Part shown: positions 1 to 9,500 of the stretch, in pieces
Layout: each line of letters begins with the position of its first letter
How positions within the stretch are numbered: the first letter of the stretch is position 1
NCBI GenBank assembly: GCA_903926565.1
Contig: CAIYJU010000163.1
Coordinates: 56,560 to 120,559 of the forward strand
DNA length: 64,000 bases
Reading direction: 5' to 3'
DNA from: an uncultured Bacteroidales bacterium
Lineage (GTDB): Bacteria; Bacteroidota; Bacteroidia; Bacteroidales; FEN-979
Translations under genes and position numbers: made by a program
The notes under the pieces: model-generated
What the model saw: only the letters and a program-made list of their open reading frames with translations
Told to the model about the DNA's origin: nothing
Database searches by the model: none

Positions 1-1598
1 CTTTATCAGGCAAACCCCAATTCAACCTGGTCAATCCGGGGTTCTCCCCCGATGAGACCACCATGCGTACCCAATACCTGGCTACCAATATACAACACGG
101 CACAATCACCGACAGCCTTTTTCAGGCGCTTCCGGCTGCCGGAAGTCTGATATTCAGGTCATCCTGGGCATCTTCGGCCATTTATATGCATTTTATCGGG
201 AAGCATGGGGTTGCCCTGACCGGGGCCAAATCCCATCACCAGGCTGATGCCTCAAGCTTTTCAATTGCAGCTTACGGAGAACTTCTTGCTGTGGATCCGG
301 GGTATCCGGGCGCATCTCTGGCTGACCTTGAAAATAAAGCTATCGATCACAGCCTCATTCTTGTAAATGGAGCCGGGCCGTTGCCTCCAACCGGGGAATT
401 TGTAAGTGCTTCAACAAATGCCGCATACATCGAACACAGTTTTGACACACCCCTTCTCGATTACGGGGAGGTCCGGGTAACTTACCAGGGAGCAGATATC
501 ATCCGTAAAAACCTGTTTGTCAGGAATAAGTATTTCCTGTTGTCGGATTTTGTCACTGCTGTCAGCGCCAAAAATTACACATTTCAGTTGCATGGGAATG
601 GACTATATGGTAATACACCGGCGATGGCGACCGGAGCATTTGTACCTGATTTTGGAAACCAGAGGGCAATTTATTCAAGAAACAGTGTGTCGTTGCTGGC
701 CAGAATTGTTGCAGCAGGAAATGCATCAGGATATACGTATGAAGCTGACAGTATGGTTATTAACGGAGGATTCAGGAAGTATTCTAAGATGCTGGTTCAG
801 AAAAACAACGTAGCGACAACCTTGTTTCTTTCTACGCTCTTTCCATATAATGCCACGCTACCACAGGTTTTGAATGCCAGCCAGGGGAGTACGGTCGCCT
901 CTGCAAGAATTGGGGCAGATGGTTTCAACGACCTTGTCTTTTGTTCCCAAAACAATGTTTTATTCACAGTATCAGCGGATTCCTCAGGAATGAACAAGGC
1001 AGTAAAAGGCAATGGAAAGATCAATTTTATGTCGGAGGCTATGAATGGTCAGTTTTCCTGCTCATTTCTTCAAAATGGCGACAGTATCATTTCAGCTGGC
1101 CAGGTTGTTATTCAGGCCAATAAAAAGATGGATGTTGCCTGGATGCAGATCGATTCTGTCCTTTCGGGTGGTTATGTGTCCGATTTTGGTATTGTAAAGG
1201 TTTTTTCCGGTCGGCCATTGCAACTGCTCATGGGGCAGGTAACCACACTTTCGTATGATTCCATGCACCATCTGGCAGTTATTACCTTCAGTGGCAAAGG
1301 AAATTTCACAGTCGGGCGGGTTGACCTGACCTGGGTCTGGACGGGTGAGCAGGATACAGACTGGCATAACCAGGCAAACTGGCAACTGTTGAATCATTCA
1401 TCCATCAAAGGGATTCCGGTCGCAACCAACAACGTAATTATCCCTGCAGGAGTAAGCCATATCCCGCATGTCTCTTCGGGTAATACAGCCGTTTGTCACG
1501 ATCTTACGATCCTTCCTGATGCTTCTTTGTCGATCGATACACTGAAATTTCTGACAGTAGAAGGAACCTTAACCATTGGTGCCAGTCAGCAATACTGA
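1..1598 (+). CDS. Heparinase II/III-like polysaccharide lyase, 5' end missing
   Basis: The frame is open from the first bases of the window, so the N-terminal alpha-toroid part of this protein lies outside. What remains matches the C-terminal beta-sandwich of the heparinase II/III family, secreted or periplasmic lyases of uronic-acid polysaccharides. The signature SHHQADASSF around position 235, followed by the GE-LLAVDPGYPG strand, is the family hallmark. The last 90 residues (from about 1325) are a separate W-x-G-x(5)-DW...NW module with IP-AG and PHV turns, a short beta repeat common at the ends of secreted Bacteroidota proteins. No T9SS sorting domain follows, which is unusual for such a secreted protein. 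Substrate cannot be inferred. An ATG at 63 is internal, not the true start. It converges with the next gene, leaving 3 nt between stop codons. Confidence 0.8.
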   Translation, partial: LSGKPQFNLVNPGFSPDETTMRTQYLATNIQHGTITDSLFQALPAAGSLIFRSSWASSAIYMHFIGKHGVALTGAKSHHQADASSFSIAAYGELLAVDPGYPGASLADLENKAIDHSLILVNGAGPLPPTGEFVSASTNAAYIEHSFDTPLLDYGEVRVTYQGADIIRKNLFVRNKYFLLSDFVTAVSAKNYTFQLHGNGLYGNTPAMATGAFVPDFGNQRAIYSRNSVSLLARIVAAGNASGYTYEADSMVINGGFRKYSKMLVQKNNVATTLFLSTLFPYNATLPQVLNASQGSTVASARIGADGFNDLVFCSQNNVLFTVSADSSGMNKAVKGNGKINFMSEAMNGQFSCSFLQNGDSIISAGQVVIQANKKMDVAWMQIDSVLSGGYVSDFGIVKVFSGRPLQLLMGQVTTLSYDSMHHLAVITFSGKGNFTVGRVDLTWVWTGEQDTDWHNQANWQLLNHSSIKGIPVATNNVIIPAGVSHIPHVSSGNTAVCHDLTILPDASLSIDTLKFLTVEGTLTIGASQQY

Positions 1599-1601
1599 TG
1601 G

Positions 1602-2039
1602 TTATAATGAAATGGTGTAGTTGTAGACAACAGGTTCAGGGTTATTCTGATCTTTTTCACTGTTTTTTTTAACTTCATCTTTTGGAGCAGATGTGTAATT
1701 TATCTGTACTCCTCCGGGGGGCAGTTTGAAGTTAATGGTCGTTTTTGTGGTCATTTTAACCCGCACACCCCTGTTTTTAACAGTTTCGAAACGAAGCAAA
1801 CCCACAACGCGCAAGGCCTCTTCATCGCAGCCATGACCGATCCCTTTCAACACATGTGCATGCCTGACCGTTCCATTGTCGTGAATATCATATTCAACAA
1901 TCACCGATCCTTCAACCCTGGCTTCAAGCGCAGCTTCGGGGTAACGCAGGCTGGATGCAATAAACTCCCTGAAAGCGGAACTGCCGCCACTGTACTTTGG
2001 CAATTTCAGAAACGTCTTTTTATTGTGATGATCGGGCAT
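1602..2039 (-). CDS. Soluble TonB C-terminal-domain protein
   Basis: 145 residues. Residues 17-105 fit the TonB C-terminal fold: an RYPEAALEARVEGSVIVEYDI stretch (YP-x-A and GxVxVxFxI pattern), then GTVRHAHVLKGIGHGCDEEALRVV and a final beta strand ending TTINFKL. Energy transducers normally add an N-terminal membrane helix and a proline-rich periplasmic linker. Here neither is present and no signal peptide is visible, so this cannot couple to ExbBD by itself. The tail is charged and low in complexity. It may be a regulator-type or orphan TonB domain, many of which occur in Bacteroidota. Role unknown. Confidence 0.75.
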   Translation of the reverse strand: MPDHHNKKTFLKLPKYSGGSSAFREFIASSLRYPEAALEARVEGSVIVEYDIHDNGTVRHAHVLKGIGHGCDEEALRVVGLLRFETVKNRGVRVKMTTKTTINFKLPPGGVQINYTSAPKDEVKKNSEKDQNNPEPVVYNYTISL

Positions 2040-2181
2040 TGATTCCGGTTTGGTTCGTAAATAAGGCGATTATATTGTAAAAGTAAACAATATTTATTTT
2101 GATTCATCGAAGAAACATCATATAAACATCATTCCCGGCATATAGGTGGATTATACATTCCATTTACGTTCATCGGACAAA

Positions 2182-2232
2182 ACTTAAACAAAACTTAACA
2201 GAGACTTAAGGAAGTACTTAAATGGGACTTAA
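2182..2232 (+). promoter_or_regulatory. Array of five ACTTAA direct repeats, 11-12 bp apart
   Basis: ACTTAA begins at 2182, 2193, 2204, 2216 and 2227, so all copies face one side of the helix. The array sits in the 368-nt gap upstream of the sensor kinase at 2411, about 180 bp before its ATG. Helical-turn direct repeats of this sort are typical of cooperative binding by response regulators or other dimeric activators. The regulator is not identified; the LuxR-type protein encoded at 5831 is a candidate. The rest of the gap (2233-2410) shows no clear promoter element or hairpin. Confidence 0.6.
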
Positions 2233-2410
2233 TTGACAAGTCGAGGATGTCCGCTTTTGTGAGTACTATTTCGATGGTGGATGCCATATGACAATTTATT
2301 GCTTAATCGGATTTTTTCGAAAAGGTGGCAGGTGAAAGTGCATTTTTTTCTGCCTATACTGGATCAAAGTTGAGGGGAGTGTTCAATTATTTTTACCTTT
2401 ACTCAGCAAC

Positions 2411-5400
2411 ATGCCAGGAATGGAGCAAAGTAAATTTTTTTCCCTTTTTAACCTTTCAGGAAATACAGGCATCGCCTTCAGATGGTTGCTGTTAACAATG
2501 ATTATATGGCTATGGAGCAATGAGTTGTTAAATTCACAAACATTTACAAGGGTTAATTCAGGAACCAAATCAGATATTGGCCAGATTAAGGTGACGAATG
2601 ACGGGAGTGCCTTTTTTCTTACCGACAAAATTTACACACTGGAAGATGACGTCTGGAAAAAGGTTGATTTTCCCGTTGCAGGTAAAATTGCCGCGTTTGA
2701 TGCGATCTCCAGGGATGATATCTGGTTCAGCACTACCCTGGAGATAAGTACTTCATTATTATACCATTACCATAACGGAATTACCGAGAACATACATTCC
2801 CCGTTTGCAAACAGCATAAGTGCAGTGAGTTTTGAATCAAAAAACCTGGGGTTTTTTGCCAGCTATTCTGATGTTGTGGTTTACAACAATGGTGGTTTCG
2901 GGAAAGTAAATCCGGTTACCACGCGTGGTTTTATTTTCAAGTCGCATGGGATGAGTGCCGATAAATTTTGGGTTTTAAGCCAGTTTAACGAGTTTTTTAT
3001 CTTTGAAAAGGGCCGCTATACCCGGATGTTTCCCGATAAAACCGTGGTTGATTTTCAGTTTATCAATTCAGAACATGGATTTGTGTTATGTGACGATGCG
3101 ATTCTTGAGGTCGATGGAATGAATGTAATCCATCAATACAAAAATACATTGTTTAAAAAAGCCAGAAAAATCTATGTCCGTGACAATGAAATATGGGTGA
3201 TCGGCGATGCAGGTCTTATCCTTGTTCAGCAAAGCGGTTTATTGCGCCAGGTGAATTTTGAGGGAAAAGAGAATCTCATCGCACTTGAATTCGGCAGAAA
3301 TAATGACATCTGGATCACCGGAAAGGATGGGTTGCTGTTATACAGCGGATCAAGGAAATTCCGGTCATATAATGAACGTTATCCTGGTTTTGCCGCAAAG
3401 AAGTTAATTCCGTTCGGTATAGAACTGGATAACGAATATGGTGTAGCGCTGGCCGATTTCAACGGGGATGGTAAAACTGACATCTACACTGTCTGCATCT
3501 CTGATCCTGACAAATTATATATCAACCAGATCAATCCAAAGGAGGAACTCCAAAGTCTGGCATTGTTTGTCGATGAGGCGACCAAGCGTGGTGCTTTGCG
3601 GTTGCCAGGGCACAAAGTCTCAGTCAGCCCTTCAGAATTAAAACTGGGTGTTGCAGTTGCTGATATTGACAATGATGGGGATGAAGATATTTATCTGACC
3701 TCCCTGAATGGGAAAAACAAGTTGCTTCTGAACAACGGAAAAGGATATTTCAGGAGTGTTTCAGACCAGCATCATCGCGCCTCTGAGGATATTAACCGTT
3801 CCAATGCAGCAGCCTTTGCTGATGTTGATCTTGACGGAGACCCCGATCTCTTTGTGACAAGTGAAAACGGAACAAACAGATTGTATCTCAACGACGGGAA
3901 CGGTTACTTCACAGATGTTACAGATAATACCGGGCTTATCTCAACCGGCGGAGGAATGTGTGCTTCCTTCAGTGATGTAAATGAAGACGGGTATCCCGAC
4001 CTATGTGTCACCTTCTGGTATCCTTCAAACAAAATATATCTCAATGAAACAAAAAACGGGATCGTTAAATTCCGTGATATCACTGCAAACACAGATCTGG
4101 CGAGATCGGAACCGGCAAAAAGCAACGGGGTGGTATTCGCTGATGTCAACAATGATGGTCATTCAGATCTTTTTATCGCAAACAGGCATACCTCAAACAA
4201 ACTCTATCTCAATGATGGCAAAGGTAATTTCAGGGATGTGACAGATGTTTTTTTTGAAAACAAAGTATTCATGACCAATGGCGCTGTATTTGCCGATTTC
4301 GATCTTGATGGCTACCAGGATCTGTACATTACCAACGTAGGTGAAAATGTGATGTACAGGAATATCAACGGTACCCGTTTCGAAGATGTTACCGGGAAAT
4401 TCGGGACAGAACTCAGTGGTTACTGCACCGGATGCGCGGCAGGTGATATTGACAATGACGGTGATGTTGATTTTTACGCCGCGAATTACATCAATGGCAG
4501 CAGCATGTTGTTTCTGAATAAGATGGAGAAAAAAAATGCAGTTACATTTAAGATTTCCGGAACTCACTCCAACAGGAATGCAATTGGGGCAAAGATTTTT
4601 CTGTACCGGGCTAATCCTGGTCACTCAAAGGATACGCTTGCCGGTTTTCGTGAAATCAGCGGAGGAGGAGGGTATGGCTCTGTTTCAGCCAAAGAGGCGA
4701 TTTTCGCGCTCACACCGGGGTTGGACTATTATGCGCTTGTTCAATTCCCTGCATCAGGGAAAACGGTAAGAGTAAACAAGATATTGGCTGGAAGTATGAT
4801 CAGGGTAAATGAAGAGACAGGATTTGCCGCTTTCCTCACGTTGTCGGAAAAGGCTGTGATCCGGTTCTTTACTGATCCTGAGATGCAGCTTGAATTTGTC
4901 AAGTATGTCGCGGTTTTAATGATCCTGATCATTTACCTGGTCATTCAGCATAATGCCACGGCGCGGATTGCGGCAATGAGATGGATGATGTGCCTTGCCC
5001 TGTTACTGCTTTTTGCGGTGATTAACCAGGTTTTTCTGTTCAGTTCTGATCCTGTTTTATTTTTCATATCACCGGTCATTGCCATTGTAGGACTGGTGAT
5101 CCTGCACCTTATTACTGAAAGGATCATGTTAAAACGCCAGTCTCAGCGGGAGAAGATGGAACTGCGGGAGAAGATTTCACGCGACCTGCACGACGACCTT
5201 GCTTCCACGCTTGGAAGTATCTCTATCTATTCCAGCACCCTTAAAGAGATGGATAGTTCCAGCCAGGTAAATTTCCGGAAACTGAGCGCTAAAATTTCAG
5301 AGCTGACCCAGACAGCCCTGCAATCAATTACTGACATTATCTGGATGACCTCTCCCCGGAATGATACCCTCCGAAGCCTTTTGTCAAAGGTGAGTGCACT

Positions 5401-5770
5401 CATGTTTGATGTATTAACAGATAATGGGATCAGATTTGATGAAAAGGTCGAACTTCCCGAACAGCAGGTTATTTTGGATGAGAAATTGAGACACAATACT
5501 TTTCTTATTCTGAAGGAGGCACTGAACAATGTTATCCGTCATGCAAACGCCCGGAGTGTGACCCTGCGGGCACATCAAAAAGATAAAACCTGCTTCATTC
5601 AGTTTGCCGACGACGGCACCGGCTTCGACATTCATGAACTTAAGCGCGAAGGGGCGCATGGGAATGGCCTGGTAAACATGCGAAGGAGAGCCTCAGAATC
5701 AGGAATTGAATTTCGGATTCAGACAACAATTGGTTTGGGAAGTGTTATCGAATTATCTTTCAAAATATGA
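2411..5770 (+). CDS. Membrane sensor histidine kinase with YCF48-like and FG-GAP propeller sensor halves
   Basis: 1119 residues. An N-terminal hydrophobic segment (about residues 22-40) is followed by a large extracytoplasmic region. Residues 45-330 look like a propeller of W-containing sensor strands (ISRDDIWFSTT, RNDNEIWVIGD-type). Residues 343-700 hold seven FG-GAP/VCBS calcium-loop repeats of the DFNGDGKTDIY, DIDNDGDEDIY, DVDLDGDPDLF type. Three membrane helices follow (about 829-905). The cytoplasmic part is a HisKA_3 dimerisation domain with SRDLHDDLASTLG, phospho-acceptor His927, then a HATPase with NNVIRHANA (N box) and DDGTGFD. It is a NarL-class two-component kinase; the partner is encoded 60 nt downstream. 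FG-GAP repeats usually sit in adhesins or lyases, so their use as a kinase sensor is uncommon. ATG 2420 is an alternative start. Confidence 0.9.
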   Translation: MPGMEQSKFFSLFNLSGNTGIAFRWLLLTMIIWLWSNELLNSQTFTRVNSGTKSDIGQIKVTNDGSAFFLTDKIYTLEDDVWKKVDFPVAGKIAAFDAISRDDIWFSTTLEISTSLLYHYHNGITENIHSPFANSISAVSFESKNLGFFASYSDVVVYNNGGFGKVNPVTTRGFIFKSHGMSADKFWVLSQFNEFFIFEKGRYTRMFPDKTVVDFQFINSEHGFVLCDDAILEVDGMNVIHQYKNTLFKKARKIYVRDNEIWVIGDAGLILVQQSGLLRQVNFEGKENLIALEFGRNNDIWITGKDGLLLYSGSRKFRSYNERYPGFAAKKLIPFGIELDNEYGVALADFNGDGKTDIYTVCISDPDKLYINQINPKEELQSLALFVDEATKRGALRLPGHKVSVSPSELKLGVAVADIDNDGDEDIYLTSLNGKNKLLLNNGKGYFRSVSDQHHRASEDINRSNAAAFADVDLDGDPDLFVTSENGTNRLYLNDGNGYFTDVTDNTGLISTGGGMCASFSDVNEDGYPDLCVTFWYPSNKIYLNETKNGIVKFRDITANTDLARSEPAKSNGVVFADVNNDGHSDLFIANRHTSNKLYLNDGKGNFRDVTDVFFENKVFMTNGAVFADFDLDGYQDLYITNVGENVMYRNINGTRFEDVTGKFGTELSGYCTGCAAGDIDNDGDVDFYAANYINGSSMLFLNKMEKKNAVTFKISGTHSNRNAIGAKIFLYRANPGHSKDTLAGFREISGGGGYGSVSAKEAIFALTPGLDYYALVQFPASGKTVRVNKILAGSMIRVNEETGFAAFLTLSEKAVIRFFTDPEMQLEFVKYVAVLMILIIYLVIQHNATARIAAMRWMMCLALLLLFAVINQVFLFSSDPVLFFISPVIAIVGLVILHLITERIMLKRQSQREKMELREKISRDLHDDLASTLGSISIYSSTLKEMDSSSQVNFRKLSAKISELTQTALQSITDIIWMTSPRNDTLRSLLSKVSALMFDVLTDNGIRFDEKVELPEQQVILDEKLRHNTFLILKEALNNVIRHANARSVTLRAHQKDKTCFIQFADDGTGFDIHELKREGAHGNGLVNMRRRASESGIEFRIQTTIGLGSVIELSFKI

Positions 5771-5830
5771 CCTGAATGGGCTATAGTTTTTCCCTGCTAT
5801 ATTTCTTTAATTTGTGGTCAAATCTTTTCA

Positions 5831-6463
5831 ATGGAAATTACGGTCGGAATTGTTGAGGATCATTTTGAGTTCAGGGTAAGTCTGGTATTCCTGGTTTCAT
5901 CAATTGCGGAATACAGGGTTTTGTGGGCGGTTGGATCGGTGGAGGAGGCTATCGGCAATCAGTTGCAGGCCGATATCATCCTGCTTGACATCAGCCTTCC
6001 TAACCTTTCCGGAATCGAGGCCATTCCTTTATTCAAAGCCAAACACCCCGGGCAAAAGATCATCATGCTTACTATTCAGGACGATGAAGAGAGCATCATA
6101 AACGCCATCAGGGCAGGGGCAGACGGATATATCCTGAAAAAAACCAGTCCGCAAAAAATTCTCGAAGCCATCCAGCAGGTATATGAAGGGGGAGCTGCCC
6201 TCACGCCGATGGTGGCAAAGCAGGTTCTTTCCATGTTTATGCCTCAAAAGGCAGTCATTGAACTCGTAAATCCACTGACAACCAGGGAGAAAGAAATATT
6301 GACCCTGATCACCCAGGGCATGAGCACCGTGGTGATTGCTGAAACACTGTTCATCAGTTCACAAACTGTCAGAAATCATATTAAGAATATTTACGAAAAA
6401 CTCCAGGTACACTCAAAAGCGCAGGCTGTTGCCAAAGCGCTCAAGGAAAATATTGTCGGATAG
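5831..6463 (+). CDS. NarL/LuxR-family response regulator
   Basis: 210 residues. The receiver domain has acidic pocket E9-D10, phospho-acceptor D53 in IILLDISLPN, T81 and K103 in YILKKTSP. A LuxR-type helix-turn-helix closes the protein: LTTREKEILTLITQGMS, then ISSQTVRNHIKNIYEKL. This is the expected partner of the HisKA_3 kinase encoded just upstream. It lies 60 nt behind the kinase and 90 nt ahead of a giant T9SS protein gene, which makes that gene and its neighbour plausible targets, together with the ACTTAA array. E9 and D10 match the usual acidic pair, so the receiver should be phosphorylatable. Confidence 0.9.
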   Translation: MEITVGIVEDHFEFRVSLVFLVSSIAEYRVLWAVGSVEEAIGNQLQADIILLDISLPNLSGIEAIPLFKAKHPGQKIIMLTIQDDEESIINAIRAGADGYILKKTSPQKILEAIQQVYEGGAALTPMVAKQVLSMFMPQKAVIELVNPLTTREKEILTLITQGMSTVVIAETLFISSQTVRNHIKNIYEKLQVHSKAQAVAKALKENIVG

Positions 6464-6553
6464 AAAATCACGACAGCCAATTACCGAAATTATAAAATAA
6501 ATCATTTATTATAAAAACAGTTAACCTGCCAACTAATTTAAAAACAAATTGTT

Positions 6554-9500
6554 ATGAAAAACTATCTACATTTTCGGATCAACAGACTTTATTTTAAAGT
6601 TTTGTTCCTGGGATTTATTTCTTTCATTTTTACAGGTATTGTAACGGTGACGGCCCAGGTGAACTTTACCCAAACCCTCACGGCTGACTTCAATAAAGGG
6701 GTGGTGAACAATGCAATTGTGGCAAGTGACAATGTTTCACTGCAATTTGCTGCAAGTGATGTGGGCACCTGGCTAACCACCACCGTACTTCCCCAGACAC
6801 TGGCCGGTCATAAAACCGTGTCGTGGAATGACAGATATGTTTACATGGTTGGAGGTTACAACAATACGAACTATGTAAACACCGTGTATGTTGCGACAAT
6901 ACAGGCTGGCGGGATCACCGGATGGACCGCCATTAACCCGTTGCCGGTGGCATTGCGCGACCCGGCCGTGGTGATCGGTACCAATACGATTTATGTTATG
7001 GGAGGCCGTGATGGTTCCCAGGTGTATAATACGATTTATTATGCCAGCCTTAACACAGATGGAACCATTGGTGCCTGGCAGACCTCAGCGGTCACGCTTC
7101 CTGCCAATTTATGGGGGCATACGGCAACCTACCTTATGGGATATATATATGTGATCGGCGGAACCAGTTCGATGACGGAAAACACCGCCCTGAACACCGT
7201 ATACTATGCCAAGGTCAATGCATTAAATACATTATCTTCTTTTACAACCGGGTTAGCGTTATCAGCAGCCGTTAACAGGCACAGTACTGTTACCTATAAC
7301 AATAAATTATATGTGATCGGGGGATATAATAACATCGGGACCAAGTCCAGCTCGGTTTACTATGCAACACCAGCAATTAACGGAGCAATAGCCTCCTGGA
7401 CTTTGGCTGCTGCCACATTGCCTGTAGCGCTCAGCAACCATTCAGCAGCGGTATCCAACGGGCTTATTACGGTCATGGCAGGAGCTACAGGAGCCACATT
7501 AAGTAATACCGTGTACTATACAAACCCGGATGTGCTTACGTGGACTACTTCATCCAATGTGATGTACGATTATACCAAAGACGGATCAGCCTTTACCGGT
7601 AACGGGCAGGTTTACTATACAGGAGGTGCCAATCTCTCAGGAACACCAATCGTCAATTGCAGGTATGCCAACATGGTGTTAACTGCCAACTATTCTGCGC
7701 ATGGGGTGTTCGTTTCGAACCCGTTTTATGAACTTGGTGCTGAGCGGTTAATCACCACACTCACCTTCAATAAGACATACGTCGCCCCTGCAAACATCCA
7801 GGTGAATTATCGCACAGCCGGCAGCGATGGAATCTGGAGCGACTGGACTGCACTCGTTACAGCATCGCCAATCACAGTAAACGCTACAAAACAGTACCTG
7901 CAATATGCAGTTGCACTGACCGGATCAACGGTGAACAATGCTGCTTTCCTCGACATGACACTTACCACGCCGGGAACCCAGCTTAACGGAAATCTAAATG
8001 CCACTACCACGTTCACGAAAGCATTAAGTCCCTACTGGGCCACAACCGACATTTCGTTTACTGCCGGGACCCATACCTTTGAGGCAGGAGCCACTATTCT
8101 TTTCCTGCCTGAAACCGGAATGTCAGTTGGTGCAGCGCATATCGAATGCCTGGGAACACCCGTGGACTCGGTTAAGTTCCTCTATTTTACCAGTGAAACA
8201 GGGAAATGGGATGGAATCTATTTTGATGATAACAGTGATGTCGGTGTAAATTCAAGTTTCAATTATGTTGTTATTGCCAATGGAGGGTTTGGCGCGCCGA
8301 ATGCAAATCTCTATTGCTTATCTACAAGTGAACCGCTGCTTAACCATTGTTCGCTCAGGAATGCCGAGGGGCATGGTATCAGGATGAATAATGCTTTCCT
8401 GACAATCCAGAACAGTGTTATTAAAAGCAATTCTGAGAATGGGGTTTATCTCGAAAATTCAAACCCATCCTTTACAGGAACGTCCCTGTCCTATAACAGT
8501 GGAGCGGGGGTTTTTCTCACATCAACCACCTCAAATCCAACCTATAGCACCACCACGATTGACCACAACCAATCAGGATTCCGATATCCATCACCCAACT
8601 TTAATTTTTTCCAGCCGAGCGGCACACCTACATTGACAGCAAATACATACAACGGTCTTGCCATGGATGGAGGAGATGTAAACGGTTCGAATAAGAGATG
8701 GAATACCATTACTTACGACTATATCCTGTTAGGAACAGTGAATGTTGTTCAGTATGGTGGTAACGTTCGGTTAACCATAGAACCAGGAAATGTAATCAGG
8801 ACGATAGAGGGACACCAACTCAGAATTGGCGGAGGCTGGCCGTATGGTGGAGAACTTTATGCAATTGCGCCATCCGACAGCATGATTACCTTCACCTCTC
8901 ACAATGGATTGGCAGGCGGATGGTCAGGTATCTATTTCATGGACTATAGTGATCACTACTCCGGTCAGTCTCAACTTGATTATTGCATCATCGAAAAGGG
9001 GCTTGAATATAACTATTTTTCCGAGAATACAGTGCAGCCCAATTTGCTTAATCACTGCAAGATACAAAATGCAGTGCTCGATGGTGCCCGCTACAGCAAT
9101 GCTTATGGGGCCATTACCAATACCCAGTTTTTGAATAATGGAAGGTACCCCTTGTATCTGATGAATCCCGAAGCGGATCCCGTTCATACTGGAAATACAT
9201 ATACCGGGAATGTGATTAACAAAATTGCCTTGTCAGGAGGTACCTATTCCTTTGACAGGACGTTAACAAATGATGGCGTAACTTATTATGTTCTTGATAA
9301 TATATCGGTTGCCAAATATGGTGCAACATCAAGACTTACCGTCAATCCCGGAATTTTTATCGATTTCGCAGTCGGTAAAAAATTAACTGTCGGAGGACCA
9401 TATCCTTATGGTGGCGAACTGTTTGCGCAGGGAACGGTAAGCAGCCAGATCGTGTTCAGACCCTACAACAACCTGGCAGGTGGTTGGGAGGGTATTCACT

